From Coriobacteriia bacterium (GTDB lineage: Bacteria > Actinomycetota > Coriobacteriia > Anaerosomatales > JAHIQC01): a stretch of DNA of 5,593 nt. The stretch's first letter is position 1; every line of letters starts with the position of its first letter. The stretch lies in the NCBI GenBank assembly GCA_030653635.1, contig JAURYZ010000293.1, positions 1 to 5,593 of the forward strand, in the 5' to 3' direction. This document shows, in pieces, positions 1 to 4,363 of this stretch. The notes below the pieces were generated by a model that did not search any database, was not told the DNA's origin, and saw only the letters and a program-made list of their open reading frames with translations. The position numbers and the translations under genes are program-made.

Positions 1-230
1 GCTGTCGCATCATCCATGCCCGCGAAATCCAGGTCGGTCGAGAATCGGCCGGCATTCCCCGCCCGAAACTTCCGAATCGCGGTGCCGCCCTTGAGCGACA
101 CGCCAAGATCGAAGATCCCCTCTTTGGCCAAGTGGAAGATCAGATGATCCTGGGCGATGTCGATGATGGCGGGTCCACGTCCGCCGCGCCTGCCTTGGTA
201 GTGCCGGACGAGATAGCCCTCGGTGATCAC
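1..230 (-). CDS. AbiEii-family nucleotidyltransferase toxin (N-terminal part, runs off window)
   Basis: This is the toxin half of an AbiE (type IV) toxin-antitoxin pair. AbiEii proteins have a nucleotidyltransferase fold, and characterised relatives act inside the cell to arrest growth or abort phage infection. Only the first 76 codons are in the window. They show the family signature in order: a helix with HLIFHLAKEG, then KGGTAIRKF, then GRFSTDLDF, which gives the GG(T/S) plus DxD metal-binding core of this superfamily. The GTG start at 228-230 was chosen because it overlaps the TGA of the upstream antitoxin gene in a GTGA arrangement, and a GGAGG ribosome site (minus strand, 241-245) lies 10 bases before it. 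The overlap implies translational coupling in one mRNA. The rest of the catalytic domain is not visible, so intactness cannot be judged. Confidence 0.9.
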   Translation of the reverse strand, partial: MITEGYLVRHYQGRRGGRGPAIIDIAQDHLIFHLAKEGIFDLGVSLKGGTAIRKFRAGNAGRFSTDLDFAGMDDAT

Positions 231-1018
231 TCGACTCGCACCTCCAGACCTGTCGAGTCAACGACGTCGAAGCGTCCGTCATAGCGCCCAGAGACACCGC
301 GTCTGCCCAAGTAGAACGGCCCCGTCCCTGAAGGAGCTAGCTTCATGAGGTGCACCGCAACGTCTGACTCTGCTCCCCTGTCGAGGAGGTAGGCCGTGCG
401 AGCCCACGCGGCACGGGGATGACCGCTCAGTTCCTCGGCGATCGCCTCGGCCGTGATCACCTTGGCCGCTTGCACGATCCACTCCCCGACGTTCGGCCAA
501 TCCCGGTATCCACCCGGCTTGGCGGCCATGAACGCGAGAAGGGTCGTGACCGACCAGACCGGCAGTCCGTCCTTAGCGACGAACTCGGCACGCGGAGTCC
601 AGTGAACGAACCTGAGATCGCGCAGCGCCTTCGGCGTCAGCACGCCCGCTGGCGCTCCGATCACCTCTCGGTCGGGGCGCCTGCTGGCGAGCCCCAGGAG
701 ATACGCTGCCGACTCAGCGGCCACACCTAAGGGTGAGCCGCCGCCTCGCGCGAGGGTGGCCCTGAGCTCGATGAACGGATCGCCCGAGCCAAACGCCCCC
801 GCCCGTGCCGCCGGCGCGAACTCCCAAACGCCGCGGGTCCTTAGATCGAGGAGCCACCCGGCTTCCCGCAGACGGCGGACGACGACCTCGACCGGCCAGT
901 CCACGCCCACCAAGGTCGCAAATGACTCCAACTCGACCTTCGTGACCACTCGCGGCTGCTCCAGCTCAAGCTGTTGCAGGAGCGGGGCCAATGATTTCGT
1001 TACGTCTCGAACTGTCAT
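227..1018 (-). CDS. AbiEi-family antitoxin / autorepressor
   Basis: This is the antitoxin of the AbiE pair. In the family it neutralises AbiEii without forming a stable protein complex, and it represses its own operon through an N-terminal winged helix. About 263 residues are encoded from the preferred start. The first ~75 residues fit a small winged-helix domain (VVRRLREAGWLLDLR then RGVWEFAP as the wing). The rest forms the AbiEi body, with GVAAESAAYLLGL, WSVTTLLAFMA and an end rich in DVVDSTGLEV. ATG at 1016-1018 is preferred because AGG sits 8 bases upstream. A GTG at 1025-1027 would add three residues but overlaps that site. The gene overlaps the toxin gene by 4 bases. No truncation is seen. 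The family call is from recalled motifs and from the neighbour, which is an unmistakable AbiEii. Confidence 0.88.
   Translation of the reverse strand: MTVRDVTKSLAPLLQQLELEQPRVVTKVELESFATLVGVDWPVEVVVRRLREAGWLLDLRTRGVWEFAPAARAGAFGSGDPFIELRATLARGGGSPLGVAAESAAYLLGLASRRPDREVIGAPAGVLTPKALRDLRFVHWTPRAEFVAKDGLPVWSVTTLLAFMAAKPGGYRDWPNVGEWIVQAAKVITAEAIAEELSGHPRAAWARTAYLLDRGAESDVAVHLMKLAPSGTGPFYLGRRGVSGRYDGRFDVVDSTGLEVRVE
241..245 (-). promoter_or_regulatory. Ribosome binding site for the AbiEii gene
   Basis: GGAGG on the minus strand lies inside the 3' end of the antitoxin gene, 10 bases before the GTG at 228-230. It supports that GTG as the toxin start rather than other in-frame codons. Confidence 0.5.
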
Positions 1019-1053
1019 ATCGAACACCTATCGTGTCGCCAAATAGCACGTTA

Positions 1054-1082
1054 AGCGTACGACATGACAATTCCACTGTCAA
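1054..1082 (-). promoter_or_regulatory. Probable promoter of the abiE operon
   Basis: On the minus strand, TTGACA (1077-1082) is separated by exactly 17 bases from TACGCT (1054-1059), a good sigma-70-type pair for an actinomycete. Transcription would start near 1047, giving a short leader of about 30 bases before the ATG at 1018. The -35 box lies inside an inverted repeat, which fits autorepression by the AbiEi antitoxin. Confidence 0.55.
1065..1081. promoter_or_regulatory. Inverted repeat at the abiE promoter, candidate AbiEi operator
   Basis: TGACA at 1065-1069 and TGTCA at 1077-1081 form a perfect inverted repeat with a 7-base spacer, covering the -35 box and half of the promoter spacer. 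A further related half-site, TGTCATG, lies at 1098-1104 and is the inverse of CATGACA at 1063-1069. AbiEi proteins are known to bind inverted repeats near their own promoter. That this one is bound is inference. Confidence 0.45.
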
Positions 1083-1283
1083 AGTCATACCACAACATGT
1101 CATGAGGTGGCATTTTGGACGTCAATTCCGACAGACTGCGGACTGACAGCGCTGGATCGTGGTGACTGCTTCCGTTGACGGTACGAAACTCGCGGGGGCG
1201 CAGCCCGGGCGTTTCGCGTTTCCTCAGCTCACGGGCTTGCGGCATCACTCGCACTCCCACGAAATAGACCCGATTTCAAACCG

Positions 1284-1305
1284 CGTTGCTACACGCGTTG
1301 CTACA
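1284..1305 (+). repeat. Left tandem 12-bp repeat, candidate integrase arm site
   Basis: Two head-to-tail copies of CGCGTTGCTACA occupy 1282-1305. The 22 bases at 1284-1305 recur exactly at 1516-1537 in the same orientation. Short tandem motifs 60-100 bases from a tRNA-derived core are typical of the arm sites bound by the N-terminal domain of tyrosine integrases. This pair lies 60 bases left of the tRNA fragment. The role is inferred from position and form. Confidence 0.6.
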
Positions 1306-1365
1306 TTCGAGGTCTCGAGGCACTTCGATTGGCGTCGAAATATAGCCTCTGACCTGCGGTTTCTT

Positions 1366-1412
1366 TGGTGGGCGATGAGGGATTCGAACCCCCGACCTCT
1401 TCCGTGTAAAGG
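1366..1412 (-). other. tRNA-Val(UAC) 3' fragment, attachment-site core
   Basis: Read on the minus strand, this is the 3' part of a tRNA gene: anticodon loop TTTACAC (anticodon UAC, valine), 3' anticodon stem GGAAG, a 5-base variable loop, a T arm with loop TTCGAAT and a pairing stem, then the 3' acceptor strand ATCGCCC, discriminator A and encoded CCA. The 5' side of the anticodon stem should read CTTCC but reads GTACC, so only the two bases next to the loop match, and no D arm or 5' acceptor strand GGGCGAT follows. It is therefore not a functional tRNA but a copy of the 3' end, as created when an element integrates by tyrosine recombinase at a tRNA anticodon loop. The left side (below 1366) lies beyond the tRNA CCA. 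Confidence 0.87.
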
Positions 1413-1515
1413 TACGTCAGCGCGTCCGTAGGTGACCGTCATTGTCGGATTCGAGCAGGTGAGAGGGTTGCGGCGACATCAGTGGACGGTGGCGAACCCC
1501 CGCGAAATGAAACGC

Positions 1516-1537
1516 CGTTGCTACACGCGTTGCTACA
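1516..1537 (+). repeat. Right tandem repeat, second copy of the candidate arm site
   Basis: This is the exact 22-base copy of 1284-1305, again two 12-base units (the first has one mismatch in its outermost bases, 1514-1525; the second is 1526-1537). It lies 103 bases right of the tRNA fragment and 30 bases before the stop codon of the Fic gene. Having the same repeat on both sides of the core is the reason for suspecting an attP-like arrangement. Confidence 0.6.
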
Positions 1538-1566
1538 CGGAGGGACAGCGCCATACGCCGGCGGCG

Positions 1567-2184
1567 TCAGAATCGAGCGAACTCCAGAAGGGGTCGATAG
1601 TCATACTGGTTGTCTGCCGTTCGGAGTGCTTGTAGGTAGCTGCGGCGCGCTTCGACAGTACTGCTCAGGTTCTCCGACCCCCACGTGAAGACGGGCTCGC
1701 CGAGAACGCTTACGACCAGATCAGCCGCCAGCCTTGAATGGCGGCCGTTGCCGTTCGCGAAAGGGTGGATCACGACGAGCCGGTGGTGGAACCGCACAGC
1801 CAGCTCGTCGGCCGACCACGGTAGGTTCTCGGTGTCTGCGGTCTGCGCCAACACGTCAGCTAGCAGCTCCCGAACCTGCGTCGAGATGTAGGGCCAGTGC
1901 GTACCCATGTTCGTGTCGTGCTGACGGTAGGTGCCGGCCCACTTCCAGACGTCGCGAAACATGCGCCGATGCAGCGTCTTCATGGACTCTGCGGTCATGA
2001 GCGAGGCAGGTGATCCCATGCGCGCGCTGGTCGAGGCCCACGTGAGCGCCGTGGCGATATTCGCTTGCTCTGCGGCGTTCAGATCACCCTGCGTTGCCAC
2101 CCATGTTGGGATGAGGCCCTTCGCATCATCGGGATCAAGTGGAGTCGCGCCCTCGGGCTCGTCGAACAAATCGAATGCCGTCAT
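1567..2184 (-). CDS. Mobile mystery protein B, Fic-domain protein
   Basis: This 205-residue protein belongs to the 'mobile mystery protein B' family, recognised by the N-terminal EPEGATPLDPDDAKGLIP and AAEQANI segment and the Fic core. Fic enzymes transfer AMP or a related group from a nucleotide to a hydroxyl of a target protein. The catalytic motif HPFANGNGRHSR (residues 140-151) matches HPFx[D/N]GNGRxxR in full, with the catalytic His140 present, so the enzyme looks active. I see no clear (S/T)xxxE(G/N) inhibitory helix, which suggests that inhibition, if any, comes from a partner. ATG at 2182-2184 was chosen because it overlaps the TGA of protein A (ATGA). An alternative start at 2208 would add eight residues and overlap protein A by more. 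The biochemical target is unknown. Confidence 0.93.
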   Translation of the reverse strand: MTAFDLFDEPEGATPLDPDDAKGLIPTWVATQGDLNAAEQANIATALTWASTSARMGSPASLMTAESMKTLHRRMFRDVWKWAGTYRQHDTNMGTHWPYISTQVRELLADVLAQTADTENLPWSADELAVRFHHRLVVIHPFANGNGRHSRLAADLVVSVLGEPVFTWGSENLSSTVEARRSYLQALRTADNQYDYRPLLEFARF

Positions 2185-2651
2185 TTCTTCGCATCCAGTC
2201 GAGACCACAGCCGTCCCGAGTCGATGATGGCTTGGAGTTCGGACTCCGATGTCGAGGGCGGCGCGTCAATTTCCTGCGCTTCAAGGGCCATCGTCTGGCG
2301 AACGCGCTTCATCTGCTGGTCGAGAACGGTCTGGGCCTGCCTTTGGACGATCTGCTCAAGGCTACTTCTTGGGATGAAGGCGTACACCAGTGTGCAATCC
2401 ATCGCGTCGGCCGCGCGCTGGAGAGACGACAGGCGAATCCCGCCGCTCATCTCTTTGTCCTCATATGATCGAATGGCCGCGCCGCTGATTCCCATGCGAG
2501 CCGCCAGATCCGCCGCAGTCATGCCCAAAGCGTCCCTCACCGCGCGGATCCAGCCCGAGCGAGGAGGTGCGTACTTCTCGACTGGCTTTAGCGCCACCAG
2601 GCGGCGGTCGAGTACTTGGCGCGCTTGTCTGGTTCCTGCCCGAGTAGCCAT
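2181..2651 (-). CDS. Mobile mystery protein A, XRE-type HTH regulator
   Basis: This 156-residue protein is partner A of the mobile mystery pair. It begins with a basic helix (RQARQVLDRRL, residues 8-18) and the family-typical KPVEKYAPPRSGWIRAVRDALGM. It then has an XRE/Cro-type helix-turn-helix at about residues 35-93, with MTAADLAARMGISGAAIRSY as the DNA-reading part and LQRAADAMDCTLVYAFIP as the closing helix and strand. The C-terminal ~55 residues are helical and charged. By analogy with other HTH-Fic pairs it should repress the operon, and it might restrain protein B. Repression is supported by an inverted repeat on the promoter, while antitoxin action is inference. ATG at 2649-2651 is preceded only by a purine-rich stretch (AGAGAAAG), a weak ribosome site. 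Confidence 0.92.
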   Translation of the reverse strand: MATRAGTRQARQVLDRRLVALKPVEKYAPPRSGWIRAVRDALGMTAADLAARMGISGAAIRSYEDKEMSGGIRLSSLQRAADAMDCTLVYAFIPRSSLEQIVQRQAQTVLDQQMKRVRQTMALEAQEIDAPPSTSESELQAIIDSGRLWSRLDAKK

Positions 2652-2662
2652 TAGAAGCTGCT

Positions 2663-2705
2663 TTCTCTATTTTGTTGACTCATTTCGCAAGTATGTTCTC
2701 TATTT
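2663..2705 (-). repeat. Direct repeats AAATAGAGAA around the start of the A-B transcript
   Basis: The 10-mer AAATAGAGAA (minus strand) occurs at 2696-2705, touching the -10 box, and again at 2663-2672 in the leader. The copies are 33 bases apart, about three helical turns, so they lie on the same DNA face. They could be secondary regulator sites, although the downstream copy also supplies the purine-rich bases before the start codon. Confidence 0.35.
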
Positions 2706-2717
2706 CCATCAAGTCAA
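2690..2717 (-). promoter_or_regulatory. Probable promoter of the mobile mystery A-B operon
   Basis: On the minus strand, TTGACT (2712-2717) and CATACT (2690-2695) stand 16 bases apart. Transcription would begin near 2683, about 30 bases before the ATG of protein A. The local sequence is clearly AT-richer than its surroundings, as expected of a promoter in high-GC DNA. Confidence 0.5.
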
Positions 2718-2739
2718 TAGCAGATATCTTTGCTATTGA
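2714..2739. promoter_or_regulatory. 9-bp perfect inverted repeat, candidate operator for protein A
   Basis: TCAATAGCA (2714-2722) and TGCTATTGA (2731-2739) are perfect inverted copies around an 8-base centre, which itself overlaps the palindrome AGATATCT (2722-2729). The repeat overlaps four bases of the -35 box, so a bound dimer would block RNA polymerase. The size and symmetry suit a dimeric XRE-type regulator, and the nearest such gene is protein A. Confidence 0.6.
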
Positions 2740-2839
2740 AGGGGGGGCCGATTGCGCAATGGAGGAGGGCCTGATGGCTCTTCGGTTTCTCCAGGCGCGC
2801 GCGGATGGAGGCGGGGCAGGTTCACAAGCTCGCGCGCTT

Positions 2840-2985
2840 TCACAGGAGGGCTCGCACGTAGGGTTCCATGACTGACGCGACGCGATCTCTGCGCGCGAAC
2901 TCCATGATCTCGGCCGGTGAGGCGGCTCGCGATCTGACGACTTCCTGGAGCGCTTCGATTGCGCGCGCATCGCCGCGGCCGCAGC
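2840..2985 (-). pseudogene. C-terminal remnant of an unrecognised minus-strand gene
   Basis: The minus-strand frame ending with TGA at 2840-2842 reads like a true protein end for about 45 codons: ARAIEALQEVVRSRA, then SPAEIMEFARRDRVASV, then MEPYVRALL. These are two amphipathic helices with good codon use. It faintly recalls the C-terminal helices of AbiEi/DUF6088-like antitoxins, but I cannot assign a family. Further upstream the same frame turns into Arg/His/Gly-rich sequence without protein character, exactly where the plus strand becomes convincing coding sequence for the NlpC/P60 protein. No usable start lies in the convincing part. The most likely reading is that a recombination event near 2970-2990 removed its 5' part. 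The right-hand limit given is an estimate. Confidence 0.5.
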
Positions 2986-3022
2986 GCGTGGCGTCGTCGA
3001 CGAGAAGTCCGTTGAGCGCAAG
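2921..3022 (+). other. Open frame upstream of the NlpC/P60 gene without a start codon
   Basis: The frame of the NlpC/P60 gene is open from just after a TGA at 2918-2920 but has no ATG, GTG or TTG before 3023. Its last ~15 codons (RGVVDEKSVERK) look like the cytoplasmic lead-in to the membrane segment, while the earlier part lies over the opposite-strand remnant. This places the suspected junction inside this stretch. Positions 2740-2839 hold nothing further that I can support. Confidence 0.4.
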
Positions 3023-4027
3023 GTGCTCGTCGGTGTGGCGGTCGCGCTTGTGGCGGCGCTCTTCATGGGCACAGCGTTCGCCGGGGCGTTCGCCGCCTCC
3101 GTGCCTTCCTTCCTCTTCGGGCACCAGAAGGACCCAGCCGCAATCGCGGCGCAGATCAAAACTTACGCCGATCTTGAGGACCGATTGCAGAACGACGCAA
3201 TCGACGACGCCACTGCCGGAGCGCCGGCGGGCAAGACCGTGGACGCTAATCTCGACCTGCCGACCTGGCGCTACCTCTTGGCGCTGTCGGCCATCCAGTG
3301 CGACCAGGACTTCACGAAAGCCGACCCTCAGGCTGTCTACGACCTCGTACGCTCCTCGATCGCCTACACGTACACAGCCGAGGGCACGAGCACGCTGCTC
3401 GCCACGAGCACGTACCCGCCGATCGCCGACCTGGCGCCGAGGCTCGCGCCGGCTGGCGCGGCGTTCACGGGTGCAGAGGCCGCACAGGCCGCCGAGCGCT
3501 ACCTCGCCATCCTGGGAACGTTCGACGAGACCGGACAGGTGCTGGATGCATCCGGGCTCAACGGCGCCGGCGGCCCCGGCGAGACCGCACTCACCCCTGA
3601 GGTGCTGGGCAGGCTCGACAAGTCCGGCGTCGCGGTCAACTTCCCACCGGTGCGGCTCGCGCTGTCCGTCCTCGGCTGCCCGTACGTGTGGGGCGCGACC
3701 GGCCCCCGGACGTTCGACTGCTCCGGGCTCGTGGACTGGACTATGTGGCGCTACGCCAACTTCTCAGGCCGAGGCACGACGTCCGGGATGTGGAACAGCC
3801 TTGGCACGGGCGTGAGCCTGTCGCAGATCCAGCCCGGCGACATGATCTTCTGGGATGCGGGGCACATCCACCACGTCGGCATGTACATCGGCGGCGGCAA
3901 GTACGTCCATGCGCCGCGTACCGGCGACGTGGTGAAGATCTCGGAGCTGTCGGCGCGAAGCGCGACAATCGCGTCAATCAGGCGGCCGGCTTGGGATGCG
4001 TCAAGGTTCGCATCCACACATCCGTAG
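3023..4027 (+). CDS. NlpC/P60 (C40) cell-wall peptidase with N-terminal membrane anchor
   Basis: This 334-residue protein is probably a peptidoglycan peptide hydrolase of the kind found in conjugative-element transfer regions, where it opens the wall for the transfer channel. Residues 1-26 are a membrane segment or uncleaved signal (VAVALVAALFMGTAFAGAF). Residues ~35-200 are a helical, Ala-rich linker or accessory domain that I cannot name. The NlpC/P60 domain is at ~205-325, with YVWGATGPRTFDCSGLVDW (catalytic Cys233), PGDMIFW, HHVGMYIG (His284) and KYVHAP (third polar residue His296), so the triad is complete. GTG at 3023 is the first usable start but lacks a good ribosome site. The open frame before it suggests that a cytoplasmic N-terminus has been lost, and expression may be impaired. 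The stop is TAG at 4025-4027. Confidence 0.87.
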   Translation: MLVGVAVALVAALFMGTAFAGAFAASVPSFLFGHQKDPAAIAAQIKTYADLEDRLQNDAIDDATAGAPAGKTVDANLDLPTWRYLLALSAIQCDQDFTKADPQAVYDLVRSSIAYTYTAEGTSTLLATSTYPPIADLAPRLAPAGAAFTGAEAAQAAERYLAILGTFDETGQVLDASGLNGAGGPGETALTPEVLGRLDKSGVAVNFPPVRLALSVLGCPYVWGATGPRTFDCSGLVDWTMWRYANFSGRGTTSGMWNSLGTGVSLSQIQPGDMIFWDAGHIHHVGMYIGGGKYVHAPRTGDVVKISELSARSATIASIRRPAWDASRFASTHP

Positions 4028-4263
4028 GACGCGGAATTGCGCTCCGGTGCACGACACGCATAACCAGCAACGATGACGATGCCAGCGGCGCGGAGACAAC
4101 GCTGACATGTGATTGTTGCGGCTGCGAAGTCGATGAAGATGACATGCGAGAGGGGCGGTGCCAAGAGTGCTACAACCCGGAGTATTCGGGCCCCAAGTAC
4201 TGCTGTGGGGTGATCTCCGAGGATGGGGAACACGCCTGCGCGAGTTGCGGCGAGTCGCTTTAG
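3991..4263 (+). CDS. Small cysteine-rich zinc-ribbon-like protein, start uncertain
   Basis: The convincing part of this frame is its last ~50 residues (about 4108-4260). It contains ten cysteines arranged as CDCCGC, then EDDMREGRCQEC, then KYCCGV and a terminal CASCGESL, a pattern of paired CxxC knuckles that suggests a small zinc-binding protein. It is not a shadow: the NlpC/P60 gene ends at 4027 and nothing opposite reads as protein. No ATG, GTG or TTG lies in frame after 4027. The nearest canonical start is TTG at 3991, inside the preceding gene and without a ribosome site, and was used here for lack of better. An ATT at 4036 preceded by GGACGCGGA is another possibility. It may be a gene with a lost 5' end. 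Function unknown. Confidence 0.45.
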   Translation: MGCVKVRIHTSVGRGIALRCTTRITSNDDDASGAETTLTCDCCGCEVDEDDMREGRCQECYNPEYSGPKYCCGVISEDGEHACASCGESL

Positions 4264-4324
4264 TCGGGTAGCCCGTTCGTGCAGCTCAGAGGCGGTGTGG
4301 CTACCTGTCGTTACGACTGGTTCC

Positions 4325-4363
4325 GGCTAGATGTGTTAGACAGAGTGTTAGACGCGCCTAGCC
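4325..4363. repeat. 12-nt-period tandem repeat inside an inverted repeat at the convergent junction
   Basis: GTGTTAGAC occurs at 4333-4341 and 4345-4353, a 12-base period. The pair is enclosed by GGCTAG (4325-4330) and CTAGCC (4358-4363). The right arm includes the TAG stop codon of the large minus-strand gene. As RNA this would make a weak 6-bp stem with a 27-base loop and no U-run, so it is a poor terminator. A protein-binding site is as likely. Confidence 0.4.

Noticed and set aside
1051..1260. Minus-strand open frame between the abiE promoter and the attachment site, considered as a relic of an integrase or excisionase
   Set aside because: No integrase box residues, no HTH and no ribosome site. 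It also covers the abiE promoter.
1159..1431. Plus-strand open frame containing MRDSNPRPLPC
   Set aside because: That peptide is simply the reverse-complement translation of the tRNA T arm and anticodon region, a common false gene at tRNA sites. The rest of the frame lies over the repeats.
1366..1440. A complete tRNA gene
   Set aside because: Only the 3' part folds. The 5' anticodon stem does not pair beyond two bases, and no D arm or matching GGGCGAT acceptor strand follows on the minus strand.
2680..3159. Minus-strand frame spanning the mobile mystery promoter and the remnant gene
   Set aside because: Ser/Arg/Ala-rich low-complexity shadow. It runs across the promoter and operator.
2868..3815. 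Long plus-strand frame overlapping the NlpC/P60 gene
   Set aside because: The protein is Arg/Ser/Pro/Thr-rich with no recognisable domain, as expected of a high-GC shadow frame. The NlpC/P60 frame has clear catalytic motifs.
4267..4305. Terminator hairpin GGTAGCC/GGCTACC after the cysteine-rich frame
   Set aside because: The 7-bp arms are perfect but the loop is 25 bases and there is no U-run on either strand, so terminator function cannot be supported.
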